Assembly: GCF_003255815.1 (NCBI RefSeq)
Contig: NC_037673.1
Location: 90,208,902 to 90,272,901, forward strand
Reading direction: 5' to 3'
From: Theropithecus gelada
Taxonomy: Eukaryota > Chordata > Mammalia > Primates > Cercopithecidae
Length of the DNA stretch: 64,000 nucleotides
Part shown: positions 22,594 through 35,419 of the stretch, piece after piece
How the letters are laid out: each line of letters starts with the position of its first letter
How positions within the stretch are numbered: the first letter of the stretch is position 1
The notes under the pieces: generated by a model
Database searches by the model: none
The model's input: only the letters and a program-made list of their open reading frames with translations
What the model was told of the DNA's origin: nothing
Translations under genes and position numbers: made by a program

Positions 22594-24785
22594 AGAAAAT
22601 TCCACCTTCATTTCTGGGCTAGGGTATGTAAATAGATGCAAAAGCACCTGTAGGTAACAAAGTCAATAAACTCTTATAAGACAAAAACTGATTTCTTTTT
22701 ACCATATTATTCTTTTACCTGTGGTTATGGAAGCTATACAACTATGATTTAGATTGTAGGAAGGTGAATATTTATGAATAAATAAGAAACTATAATTTTT
22801 CATATCAACTGTTTTAGTATAAGCTCCAACCCCTCCAAGTGACTCCCACCTGGCTAATTTTTTATTAAAACTATTTTCTATGTTTGGAAAATGCACAATT
22901 TTGTCATCATGGAGAAAAGTCTGTACAATATAATTATTATATAGAAAAACAAACATGACTTGTAGAATAGGAAAAAGCATCTGAAATCAGTAAGCATCTA
23001 TTTAGTTTTCCTGATATACATTAAAAGAGTATTAAGAAAATATTTTAGCTATGGATTTGCCTTTTTTTAATGCTATGAAATTCATGCTGAGTGGAGAAAA
23101 CCTATGCTTGATACATTCAACTTATAGTACATTTTCAAGGTGAATTATTAAATTCTCAAAACCTGACCTTCTAATGAAGGCACTGATGCAAGCACAGAGT
23201 TGGTGAAGAAAACCACAAAGACATAAAAATGCATAGATATATGATCAACTAGGGACACCTTTTGATGGAATTATCACCAGATCTCTACAGACAAGGCATA
23301 TCTATCAAACATGCCTACCATAAGCTTTGATTCCATTAATTCCCCGAGAAAAGACATCAGGTAGAGTTCTGGATGCCAGGTGTGTAAACATGAAGAGATT
23401 CTGATATTATGATATCTTTCATGTGGAAACCTGAACACAATCCCACCAGATGCAGAAGCTAGTTTCCACTGGGAATGCTACCTACCCTTTTACTACTGGT
23501 ATCATTATTTAAACGTTTAATGTGGGAGAAACTGAAGGCCAAAAGAGAACACGTCTGCACTTAATTTCAAGTGACAGCTAATATAGTGCATTAAAAATGT
23601 AATACTATACATATGGTAGTTATATATAAATAGTAACATTAAAAGGGGTTACAACATCCCTACGACATCCTAAGTCTAAAACACTTAAAAAGCACATTTG
23701 CAGTACAACTTAAATTATTTTAATTGGTTTCAAGAAGACTTCAGATTAGTGATGGGCTTTGACTTTTTCTGATTATGAAAGAGTAATACAGATGAATGCT
23801 TTTTATGCAGCCTAATATCATTCCCAGGTAGACTAACACATAACCTCTGTTACTTAAATGCCATTATCAATGAAAGTTATTTTCACGTAAGTGTTTTATG
23901 TAAATTTTGTTTTCCTGAAGTCATTAGTTCTCCTAATAAATACACCTAATGCAAAATGTCTTTTTTTGTTCTTTCTTTGCATTCATTATCCAGAAACTTT
24001 TTCAAAGAGAAAAAAAAAAAAGCAGAGTGACAGAGCTTGAATACTTAGCAACAATTTTACTGTTGAGGGTTTTTTTTTTTTTTTTTGTACGAAAAATAAT
24101 CCAGTTATATTCTCCAGCTCAATTGCTTACAAATAACTTATCTGGAAAAAAAATAAAGTAAATCTGTCAGTTGTGGAAGTTTATTTTTCCATGTGTTATC
24201 TAGAGATAAGCCAGCCTTTAGTATTAGATTTCCACTGACATAATTGTGCATGAATTCTGATCTGATTTGATATTACATGGTACAAAAGGTGACACATTTT
24301 CTCTAATATACCCCATTAGAAATGGAAGAAATTGCCAAAGTATGAAATCTGAGGACCTTGATTCAGAAACTATATGACTTTGAGGTTAGCTCAATGGGAA
24401 AAAAAGAACTTGTTTGACTACTCCAGGCACTGAAGGTTGTGACAAGCAAACTACCCAGGGTAGCTATTCTGTTGGATAATCAATAAAATCTTACATTATC
24501 AGACTGCCACAGCTGTATATGTATTTATCATATTGCCTTCTATGTCTCCAAAATATTTAAGTGTGGAATCAAGAAGAGAATACAGATGCTGTCCCCTTCC
24601 CAAAGCATTGCTGATCAGGATACTTGGCCACGACTCCAGAACAAAGAAATAGCATTTATGCACATAATATGCCAAACATTGATTTTAACACCCACATATG
24701 CTACCTGGGTACAGCAGAGAAACATTAGCTCCAGGGATATAGGAAATGGCTCTTCACTGAGCTACCTACAGTCTCTACAACAAAA

Positions 24786-25078
24786 TTTTTTTTTTTTTGA
24801 GGCAGTATCACTCTGTCACCCAGGCTGAGTGCAGTGGCACAATCATGGCTCACTTCAGCCCTGACCTCCCCAGGCTCAAGTGATCCTCCTGCCTCAGCCT
24901 CCCAAAAGCTGGGACTACAGGCATGTGCCATCATGCCAGACTAATTTTTATATTTTCCATAGAGACAGGGTCCCACTAATGTCACCCAGGCTGGTCTCCA
25001 ACTCCTGGGCTGAAGCAATTATCTCGCCTCAGCCTCCCAAAGTGCTGGGATTACAGATGTGAGTCACTATGCCCAGCC
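24786..25078 (-). repeat. AluJ SINE with perfect target-site duplication
   Basis: Reverse Alu with T-tail ending ATGCCCAGCC. The 11-bp repeat CTACAACAAAA occurs at 24775-24785 and 25079-25089. J-type sequence throughout. Confidence 0.94.
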
Positions 25079-25849
25079 CTACAACAAAAGTTTAGAGATA
25101 CTAGTGATCTTCTAAATCCTATGATAGATGTCCTTGAACAAATCAATACAATACCAAATATGAACTGTTGGCAATTTTAAATTGCATTTTCAAAATGTAG
25201 AAACTATTATGTTTTAAGAAGGAAATGTTTTTGCAACCTTCTTTTATCACTTGACTTTTTATATTTGGCAGACAGTCCCAGTAGGTCAAGTCTGGCTTCC
25301 AGAACACAGACTGTTGGCATTTGGATCTCCTTTATCAAAGGAGGGCAATGAATGTCCATTACAATTTAGATTGGAATTTCCTACAGGATTCTTTGCAACT
25401 CCTTCCTGCCTCCCAACTAGCTTTGAGAGAGAGCTTAGCTAGAAGGTAAAATTTTTGGAATTCTTATCTACAAGCAAGTTAAAAGAATAATTAGGTAGTC
25501 CTCTCATATTTTAGTGGAGACATAGAAGATGACAATTCATTTTGTAAATCAAAAACAAAAATAAATATGCACAGGTTAATGAAATTTGAATCTACCTGAC
25601 AATATGAAGGCACCTTGTTTGCGTAAATTTTGAGATAACTTAATCCAGTACTATGTGCTGATAAATCTTGGATAAAGAGAGACTCTTGGGAGGCAATAGG
25701 ATCCATATTTCTTAATGCTACATGACAACTATTAGAAGCTTTTGGTCTTGGGAAATTGTGGTCAATTTTATTTTCTACAGATGGCCACACAGTATCTCTG
25801 ATCCCATAGATTCTTATGCACTATGACCTTTGTAATCCCTATCAAGAGA

Positions 25850-26245
25850 CAGAATTAAATTACCCATTCCTTAAATCTGGGCTGGTCTAATATCTTGCTT
25901 GACTACTAAGACAATGTGGCAAATGTGACATTCTGGGACTTCCAAGGCTAGGTCATCAGAAGTCTTGTAGCTTCCACTGGATCTTTTGAAATACTTGCCT
26001 TAGGATTCTCCCTTTCCAAACCCAGCTGCCATGGTATGAGAAGCCAGCAACAACCATCAGACCAAGCCACCTTGAATGTGCAGCCAAGTTGAGCCTTTTA
26101 GATGGCTGCAGTCCCAGGAGTCTGACTAGAACCATACGAGAGATTCAGGAAAGAAGTGCCCCAGTGAGCCCAGTCAACACAATAATGACAGAGAATGTTA
26201 AATTATTACTTCAGATCACTAAGTTTTGAGGAGTTTGTTATGCCA
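25850..26245 (+). repeat. MLT1-like MaLR LTR (old)
   Basis: 'acttccaaggctaggtcatcagaagtcttgtagcttcc', 'cagctgccatggtatgagaag', 'tgagcccagtcaacacaataatga' and 'tcactaagttttgaggagtttgttatg' follow the order of an old ERVL-MaLR LTR consensus. Heavily mutated, noncoding. Confidence 0.65.
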
Positions 26246-26395
26246 AAAATGGTGGGCTTTGGAGGCAGACAGACTAAAGTTTAAAGTCTGGTTGTTTCAC
26301 TCTTTAATGACTTTTAATGAGTGACTTATGCCTCAGAGGTTTCTAGTCTTCTCATCTATAAAATAGTGACAGTAGTAGCGGCTTCTCAACTGATG
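26246..26395 (+). repeat. MIR SINE
   Basis: 'gtgggctttggaggcagacagactaaagtt', 'gagtgacttatgcctcagag' and 'cttctcatctataaaatagtgacagtagtag' are in MIR order. Confidence 0.78.
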
Positions 26396-27319
26396 CAAGT
26401 TCTTCCAGCATCATATTGTCCTAATGACTGGTTGGTCAAAGCCAGAATAAGCATGGTTGCTATATGCCTTTCCCTCTGAACCAACTTGAGGCACTGAAAA
26501 TATTTTACCATTTACATTTATCTTTCTTGTTTCCACATTGGATCTGTGCTTACTTATGAAAGCATACTGAATGGGTAAAAGATACTCTATATGAACCTGT
26601 GGCCATCATTTTTCCAAATGCTGTCAAGACTCAGTGCCTAGGGAAAAGATAGCCAGGCAGGCATATGCGACATTTTCTCTGTCCATTCTGAGCAGAATGG
26701 GCTGAGTACACAAGTTATATTCCAAGTGGCCTAAGTGTCATCTCTACATGGGTCAACAGGCTTTGCTAAAACATCTCTGGGAAGAAAAATTAAGAGGATT
26801 TGTTTTCTGATCTCAGTTTCTTCACCACCAGACAAGCTACTAATTCCTAGTCTTAGCTTCTTTCTCTGTGGCACTTTCTAGTCTCAACTACTTCCCGATT
26901 ATCTGATTTTCAGTCTTAGTTACTTCTCCACTAGCCAGGTTAATCTTCCTGATACTGGAGCATGGGAATGATATTTCATGTGCCAATGTATAGAGTTATT
27001 GTGAATACTAAATAAGGTAAGAAGGGAAAGTACTTTGAAATATGTAAAGTGCTACACAAATATCTCAGCTAGACACATCATGGTCATCCACAACATTAAA
27101 ATCTCCTTTACTCTCTTCAACATAAAGTTTTTCAATAATCTATTAGATTTACTATTTTAAAATCTCTCAAATTTGTTTTTGTGTTATCATTTTTACTGTT
27201 AAAGATGCCTTTATTTCTTGCCACAGCTACTGTAGAACATCCTAACATATTTCTTTACTTCAAGTCTCATTTCCTTCTTATTCCATTCTGTGTCCAGTTG
27301 CCAATGTTCTCTTCTTAAA

Positions 27320-27810
27320 GCAAACATTTCATCATCACAATTCTCTCCTTTAAAATTGTCTATGATTCCTCATTACTTGAAGAATATAATTCAGACTCCT
27401 TAGATGATGTCCAAAGCCTTCACAAACTTAAATGTAGATTTCTAGTGTCATTTCCCTCTACTCTTCCTCCTGCACATAATGCTCCTATGATACTACATAC
27501 TCCTTGATTTTATATACTAAACTTTCAGGTACATTCTCATTTATCCTTCAAGACCCAAATTAAATGTCAGTTCCTTTGTGGAACATTCACTGACAATTCT
27601 TTGAAGCTGGTTGCCTTCCTGTTTTATCACCAAAACTATTCATTACTTTATTATAACATTTTCCCATTGTATTATAATTATTGGCTTACCTAACCAAGGA
27701 TCCCATCACACAATGACTCCTGGAAGGCTCATACTGTGTCATATTCATCTCTGTCTACCCAGTGACTTGTCTCTCAATATATGTTTATGGAACAAAAGTA
27801 TCATTTTTCA
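27320..27810 (+). repeat. L2 LINE 3' region
   Basis: Long L2 3' match: 'ctatgattcctcattacttgaagaatataattcagactcctta', 'gtccaaagccttcacaaact', 'atccttcaagacccaaattaaatgtcag', 'ctggaaggctcatactgtgtc', 'ctacccagtgact'. Best-preserved L2 in the window. Confidence 0.8.
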
Positions 27811-27989
27811 ATGAGAAGGACATAATAGCAAAACAGTTCAACTTTTATCTGAGGCTGAGCTTTAGGTAAGGAAGGGTAGCACTGTGAACTTAGAAAAAAG
27901 TATTTTAAAACTTTCTGAGACTTTGATTACTGCTATACAAAATTCATGTTTTATGTCAAATTATACTATTAAGACATCGATTTACACAG

Positions 27990-28340
27990 AGGGATATGAA
28001 ATAAGATGCTGTATTTATCAGCCTAGATTAAGTTATGTTGCAGTCACAAAGACCCCCAAAATCATAGAGCCTTATAATCAAGATTTGTTTTTTTTTTTTT
28101 GTTTACACTAGATGTCTATATGGGTTGGTTCCATGTCACCTTCATTCCAGGACTCAGGCTAAAGGAGTAGCTTCTCTGTGGATAGTGCCAGCCTTGTTGC
28201 AGAAGCAAAAGAGAGATGGCAGAGCCAAGGATGACTCTTAAACCTTTTGCTTGGATGTGGCCTGTGTCACCCAAAGCAAGTCACATGGACAAGTCTGTTA
28301 TCAGTATGCAGGGATGTATATCCATAATGCAGTCTGCCAC
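27990..28340 (-). repeat. Old LTR-like repeat fragment
   Basis: 'agattaagttatgttgcagtcacaaagacccccaaaatc', 'ccatgtcaccttcattccaggactcaggctaaaggagtag' and 'ccaaagcaagtcacatgg' match a widespread mammalian repeat in the orientation opposite to 15060-15230. A T-run at 28088-28098 interrupts it. Confidence 0.5.
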
Positions 28341-29457
28341 AGATGCCATCAAAGGTAAAAAGGCAGGTGACATTGTCACTATGTTAACAACTCTATAATA
28401 GTTACACATTGATAAGAACCTAATTGATAAGAGCCCACCCTGCTAACATGACTATAATCCATGCATCCTTGTTTATTATGAATCTAGATTAAGTTGGAAA
28501 TTTTCAACGAAAAAACAATAGTACCACCAAAAGAAAGTCATTTCACCTATAAAGACACATATAGACTGAAAGTGAAGGGATGAAAAAAGATATTCCACAC
28601 GAATAGAAACTAAGATTGAGCTGGAGTAGCTATACTTACATCTGATAAAACAGACTTTAAGTCAAAAACTGTAAAAGGAGACAAAGAAGGTCATTATATA
28701 ATGATAAAGGGATCAATTCAGCAAGATCAACAACTATAATTATATATGCACATAACACTGTAGTACCAAGACTAATAAAATATTAGATCTAAAAGAGATA
28801 GAGACTCCAACACAAAAATAATTGGGGACTTCAATAGCCTACTGTCAGCACTGGATAGATGACCTGGACCCCCACCCCCAACACAAAAAAAATCAAACAG
28901 ACATTGGATTTAAACTAACTTTAGACCAAATGGACCTAACAGACCTTTATAGAACATTTAATCCAACAGCTGCAGAATACACATTCTTCTCATCAGCACA
29001 TGGGACATTCTTCATGATAGACCATATGTTAGGCCACAAAAAAACTCTCAACAAATTTCAAAAGATTTGAAACCATATGAAGTATCTTCTCAGGCCACAA
29101 TGAAATAAAACTAGAAATCAATAAGAAGAGGACTTTGGGAACTGTATAAATATACGGAAATGAAACAACATGCCCCTAAACAACCATTGGGTCAATGAAG
29201 TCATTAAAAAGAAAATAAAAGATTTCTTATAACAGATAAAAACAGAAACACAACATGCCAAAACCTATGGAATACAGCAAAAGCAGTGCTAACAGGGACA
29301 TTTATAGAAATAAATGCCAATATCCAAAAAGTAGAAAGATTTCAAATAACTAATTTAATGATGTACCTCAAGGAACTAGAACAGCAAAAACAAACCAAAC
29401 CCAAAATTAGTAGAAGGAAAGAAGTAATAAAGATCAGAGCAGAACTAAACAAAATAG

Positions 29458-29756
29458 ACTGAGTGTGGTGGCTCACGCCTGTAATCTCAGCATTTTGGGA
29501 GGGCGAGGTGGGTGGATCACCTGAAGTCAGGAGTTTGAGACCAGCCTGGCTAACATGGTGAAACCATGTCTCTACTAAAAAATACAAAAATTAGCCAGGT
29601 GTGGTGGCGTGTGCCTGTAATCCTACTACTCAGGAAGCTGAAGCAGAAGAATCACTTGAACGCAAGGAGGTGGAAGTTGCTGTGAGCTGAGATCACACTA
29701 CTGTACTCCAGCCTGGGCAACAAGAGGGAAACTCCATCTCAAAAAAGAAGATAAAA
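29458..29756 (+). repeat. AluS inserted in the L1
   Basis: Complete Alu inserted in ORF2. The 16-bp repeat GAACTAAACAAAATAG (29442-29457) recurs as GAACGAAACAAAATAG (29757-29772), proving a later retrotransposition into the L1. Confidence 0.95.
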
Positions 29757-29986
29757 GAACGAAACAAAATAGAGACTAAAAAATTACAAAGGATAAACAA
29801 AATAAAACACGTTTTTTTTTTTGAAAAGATAAAATCAAGTCAACAAGACTAGCCGAGGGGGAAAAAAAAAGACTCAAATAAATCAGAATTGAAAAAAGAC
29901 ATTATAATCGATACCACAGAAATACAAAGGATTATTAGAAACTACTATAGACAAGTATATACTAACAAATTAGAAAACCTAGAAGA

Positions 29987-30286
29987 GGCCTGGTGCGGTG
30001 GGGCTCACGCTTATAATCCCAGCACTTTGAGAGACCGAGGAGGGCAGATCGCCTGAGGTCAGGAGTTCAAGATCAGCCCGGCCAACATGGCAAAATCCCA
30101 TTTGTAATAAAAGTACAAAAAAATTAGCTGGGCTTGGTGGCAGGCATCTGTAATCCCAGCAATTCAGGAAGCTGAGACAGGATAATCGCTTGAACTCAGG
30201 AGGTGGTTGCAGTGAGATGAGATCATGCTGCTGCACTCTAGCATGGGCGAGAAGAGCAAAACTCCATCTCAAAAAAAAAAAAAAAG
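29987..30286 (+). repeat. Second AluS inserted in the L1
   Basis: Alu from GGCCTGGTGCGGTGG to its A-tail. Flanks AAACCTAGAAGA and AAACCTAGAGGA (30289-30300) are the target duplication. Confidence 0.95.
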
Positions 30287-33200
30287 GCAAACCTAGAGGA
30301 AAATTCCTGGATACATACAACCTACCAAGATTGAACCCAGAAGAAATAGAAAACCTGAATAGGCCAATGAGAAATAGTGAGATAGAGTCAGTAATAAAAT
30401 GTCTCCAAACAAAGAAGACCCCAAACTGGATGGCTTTACTGGTTAATTATGGCAATTTATGAATAACAATTCTTTCAAACTGTTTCAAACAATTAAAGAG
30501 GATGGAATTCTTCCTAACTCATTCTATGAGGCCACCATTACCCAGATACCCAAACCAGACAAGGACACAACAAAAAAACAAAATTACATGCCAATATCCC
30601 TGATGAACATAGATGCAAAAATCCTCAACAAAAATACTGGCCAAGTAAATCCAACAGTACATCAAAAAGATAATACACCATGATCAAGTCGGATTTATCT
30701 GAGAGATGCAAGGATTGTTCAACATAGGCAAATCAATAAATGTGATACATCACATTAACAGAATGGACAAAATCATATCATAATCTCAATAGACACAGAA
30801 CAAGCATTTGATAAAATTCAACATCCCTTTATGATACAAACTCTCAACAAATTAGGTGTGGAAGCAACATATCTCATGGTAATAAAGGCTCTATATGGCA
30901 AACCCACAGCTAATACATGGAATGGAGAAAACCTGAAAGCCTTTCCTCTAAGAACTGGAACAAGACAATGATGCCCCTGTTCACCACTCTTTTTCAACAT
31001 AGTACTGAAAGTCCTAGCTAGAGCAATCATGCAAGAGAAAGAAAGAAAAGGCATCCAAATTGGAAAAAAAAAAGGAAGTCAAATTATCCCTCTTTGCAGA
31101 TGACATGATCTTATATATAGAAAAACCTAAAGACACCACAAAAAACCGCTTAGAAGATAAACAAATTCAATATAATTGTAGGATGCAAAATCAACATACA
31201 AAAATCAGTAGCATTTTTATACACCAGTAATGAACTAGCTGAAATAGAAATCAAGACAGCAATTCCATTTACACTAGCTACAAAAAAAAAAAAAAAAAAC
31301 ACAGAAAAAAATTTAACAAAGAATTTAAAGAACACTACCAAGAAAAAAAAAAAAAAAATACCTAGGAATAAATTTAACCAAGGATGTAAAGGACCTCTAC
31401 AAGGAAAACTAAAAAATATAAATGAAAGAAATTGAAGAGGACACAAATGGAAAGGGATCCCATGCCCATGGATTGGAAGAATATTGTTAAAATGACTATA
31501 CTACACAAAGCAGTCTACAGATTCAATGCAATCTCTATCAAAATACCAATAACATTCTTCTGAGAAATAGAAAAAACAATCCTAAAATTTGTATGGAACT
31601 ATAAAAGACCCTAATAGCCAAAGCAATCCAGTGCAAAAAGAACACAGCTGAAGACATCACAATCCTTGACTTCAAAATACGCTATAAAGCTTTAATAACA
31701 AAAGCAATACAGTATTGGTATTAAAACAGACACATCAACTAACAAGCCGAATAGAGAGCCCAGAAATATATCCACATTTGTACAGCCTACTGATTTTCAA
31801 CAAAGGTATGAAGAGCATAAATTGGGGAAAGGACACACTTCAATAAATGGGGGTGGGAAAACTGGATATCCATATGCAGAAGAATAAAATTAGACTCCTA
31901 TATCTCACCATATACAAAAATCAACTCAAAATGGATTAAAGACTTAAATGTTAAGATGTAAAACTATAAAACTACTAGAAGAAAACATAGGAGAAATACA
32001 TCAGGATATTGGTCTAGGCAAAGTTCTATGGCTAATACTTCAAAAGCACAGGCAGCAGAAACAAAAATTGACAAACAGGACTGTATTAAACTAAACAGCT
32101 TCTGCACGGCAAAGGAAACAATAAGAATGAAGAAACAGCTGTCTTTTGCAACTATTTATCCAACAAGAGACTCATAATCAGAATATACAAATAAATAACT
32201 AAAAAAAAACCCAAATAATTAAAAAGTGGGCTAAGGATATGAATAGACATTTCTCAAAAGAAGACATACAAATAGCCGACAGACATATGAAAAAAATTGC
32301 TCAATATCACTAATTACTGGAGAAATGCAAACAAAACTGCAATGAAATATCATTCCACCCAGTTAACATGGTCATTATCAAAAAGACAAAAAATAATGGA
32401 TGTAGTCAAAGATGCAGAAAAAAGGGAACTCTTATGCATAATTGGTGGGAATGTGAATTAGTAGAGCCATTATGGAAATCAATGTGGAGATTTCTCAAAA
32501 AACTTAAAATAGAACTAGCATATGACCCAGCAATCCCATTACTGAATGTTTACCCAAAGGAAAGGAAATCAGTATATTAAAGGGATTTCTGAATCCCCAT
32601 ATACATTGGAGAACTATTCACAATAGACAGGATAATAGGATCAATCCAAGTATCCATCAACATTTTAATGAATAAAGCAAATGTGGTACATATACCCAAT
32701 GGAATGCTATTTGGCCATAAAAAGCAATGTGGGTGGGACTTGAGGTCCTTATGTTAAATGAAATAAGCCAGACACAGAAAGAAAAATATCACATATTCTC
32801 GCTCATCTGTGGGAGCTAAAAATTTTGATCTCATGGAAGTAAAGAGTAGAATAATAGTAACTAGAGGCTGGGAAGAGGGTGGGGTGAAGAGAGATTGGTT
32901 AATGGAAACAAACATACAGTTAGAAGGACTAAGTCCTAGTGTTCAATAGCACAGTAGGGTGACTATAGTTAAGAATTTATATTTCAAAATAACTAGAAGA
33001 TTGGAAATATTCAACACTCAAAGAAGTGATAATTTTTAAGATGATATATATCTCAAATACCCTGATTTGATCATACATTAAAATATCACTTATAATCCAT
33101 AAATAGGTATAATTATTATATATCAATAAAAAATTGAAAAAAAAACAGTAGCCCCATGAGGTTTTCATACCTATTAGCTTTATATTAATTGTGGAATATG

Positions 33201-33589
33201 ACAGAACACAAAAATTATAGAACTCTTGTGTGGCAAGATTCTAACCAATAGAAGCATAGAACCAATAAAATTGAAGGAATACCTCAGACTGCCTATTCTG
33301 AAAATTTATTAGATTTCGTGGATCTTTTTCTTTATATAAAAACAGGTTGATTTTTAAACTCTGGGACTTACTTGATTTTGGATTTGCCCCAAGAAAAAAA
33401 AAGACTTGTATTGAAACTTTTAAAATAAATGAACTGTATCACCAAGAAAGATAACTCAGATGCCACTGGATATAGTTCAGTGAAGCCACACATTTCTTGA
33501 AGTTGTGCCCTCACTGACATCAAATGATGTCAACTCTACAGATTTTCTGACATTTCTTTAATATTTACCTTTTTGTATATAACTTAATG

Positions 33590-34725
33590 AAAGTAGGTAC
33601 CTCTATTTGTGTAGCCAACTCCTGTTGGCAAGTTCTTAAAATCAAAGAATTCCTACTTCGTGAATTTCTTTTAGAATCTGCAGAGTCAATGTCTTTAAAA
33701 TGGTGAAGAATTTCTTTGCCAAACAAAGTTTCAGGCGGAATAAAAATCTTGGCACCCTGGGTTCAGATGGAGCATCTGTGATGCTTGGCAACACATCTGG
33801 TTCTGCTGCTTTGGTGAAGAAACATGCTTCTCATCTCAACATGCAGTGGTGTCAGCCGTGTCAACGACTCTGCCAGCGATCCTGAAAAAATCGTGTCTAT
33901 TTCTACGAATGTTGTCAACCTCCCGAGAGCCAGGGCTGACACACTGCTATTTCGAGAGTTTTTGTCAAGAAAGGGGAATAGAAGAGGAAATTCACTGCTG
34001 CAATACAGAAGTTAACTAGCTTTCCAGAGGACTTGTCTTGAAACATTTGATTGACTTTCAAATGAAAGTTCTTTTTTGAGGAAAAGAAAATCCAACTATC
34101 AGAATAACCCAACAGGAAAGAGTCCATTCATAGTTTGCTTTCCTTGATGGACATTCTTACCAAATTATCTATGTAAATCTTTTCATTTAAATTATTTTAG
34201 CCCAACTGCCACTCTGGAGGGAATGTCAGAGACAGATATCTACCTAAACATTCTAAGACTGGAGAAGTGCTTCTGCAAAGTGGAACAAGGTGTAACAAAG
34301 CTTGACAGGTAGAAACCCACCACCAGCTGGAATCACTAGATAACTCTTTGAAAGCTAATTCTGTTTCCAATGACTTTAACATAGAGGCATGAGTACATAA
34401 TTATTTTTTTAAAATGTGATGAAGCATTAATGATGCAGAGTTTTCAAAAGATTATCGCAACACAATATGAATTCGACAAGGATTTTGGAGAACTCCAGGA
34501 TTCCTCACTGTGCATAATCCTCATCTAATAAAGCCACTGCAGCTCCCATTTTGTTACTGTTTTCTTTTGCCAAGTCTGTTTCTAGCACTTATTGCCATAA
34601 AACTGAAAAGTCATAGTCAAATGGATATCAAAGATAACAAGCCCATTGCTGCATCAAAACTACTCCATAATATCACAATCAAGTCAAACACCACCCTTCT
34701 TGTAGAAGCTTGCTTTGGAATTGAA
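33590..34725 (+). pseudogene. hAT-superfamily transposase-like coding relic (ZBED/SCAND3-type)
   Basis: Seen: near 33755-33820 a frame reads GSDGASVMLGNTSGSAALVK, matching the catalytic-domain signature of hAT transposases and their domesticated relatives (TDGA..MLG..SG..ALVK). Downstream, in shifting frames, are SRGLVLKHLIDF (about 34020), a stretch like the helical 'AYLADIF..LN' region (34135-34190), and LALIAIKLKSHSQM (34575-34625), which resembles the C-terminal dimerisation motif (FSALTAIKTK.R..L). The order matches the family, but stops and frameshifts break every part. No terminal inverted repeats or A-tail were identified, so I cannot tell a transposon fragment from a retrocopy of a host ZBED-type gene. 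Not functional. Confidence 0.75.
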
Positions 34726-34911
34726 TGAAACATTATTTTTTCCTTGTAAAATTTGTATTTATCTCAGGTGTTTGAGGAAACAGGCATTAAGTTCAAGAGA
34801 ACAGTGGTGAGGGCAACAAAGATGACTTTATAAAGATACTTTATAGTCTCTGTAAAATAATTCAATTTCCATGGCAAAAAAAAAAAAAAAAAGCACATGA
34901 AAAAGTTTGTT

Positions 34912-34920
<9 letters not shown>

Positions 34921-34947
<27 letters not shown>
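34921..34947. repeat. (TG)n microsatellite
   Basis: About 13 GT units, preceded by an A-run at 34876-34892. Confidence 0.96.
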
Positions 34948-34951
<4 letters not shown>

Positions 34952-35419
34952 GTGTCCTCTCCTGGGGAGAAAGTATAAATCTTCAGATTCTCAGAGTCTG
35001 TGATTTAAATAAGACTTAAATTCACTGTCCTTTCAGGGGCAAAACATTTTAAGGAATGAAATAAATGTTGAGAAGCAGTAAAATTCTTCATCTGAAAAAT
35101 GAAGTAAACCATAAATTGCTTCTCTATTCACCAATTAATATAGACTTCTAAACCAGAAAGTATACAACTGCATTACAAATGGGCAATAACCCACTCTCAT
35201 TATTGAACAAACTTCTAAAATCAAAATTAAGAAATTTGGATAAAAGTATTTGCTTTGTTAGATACTGTTTTCAGTTTTCATATTATATGAAAAAATGTGT
35301 AGCTGTATTTACATAGACCAGTGGGATGAAGTTAATAAGGACAAAGGAGGAACTCAGATCTAGTGCTCTGAAATACAGTATTGTTTGGAGAAGTATAGGA
35401 AATGCAGGTGGCAGTTACC

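Larger units (their letters stand above)
28530..33145 (+). mobile_element. L1 LINE (L1MA/L1PB age), 5' truncated, ORF2 decayed
   Basis: Begins inside the endonuclease region of ORF2 ('ctataaagacacatatagactg') and continues through reverse transcriptase (the FADD-type site is recognisable near 31095 as 'tttgcagatgacatgatc') to the C-terminal region (WWECELVEPLWKSMWRFLKK near 32440). It then runs into a 3' UTR with 'catattctcgctcatctgtgggagc' and 'ccctgatttgatcata', ending in 'aataaaaaattg' plus a poly-A. Frameshifts, stops and A-run expansions (31282-31299, 31344-31358) make it inactive. A decayed target duplication is possible: CAATAGTACCACC before, CAGTAGCCCCAT after. Two Alus are inserted. 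Confidence 0.9.

Noticed and set aside
28822..29070. 82-codon frame as a cellular gene
   Set aside because: It is a fragment of the L1 ORF2 endonuclease region.
30421..30432. AACTGGATGGC as part of the next MCTP1 exon
   Set aside because: It lies in the L1 ORF2 sequence and has no splice sites around it.
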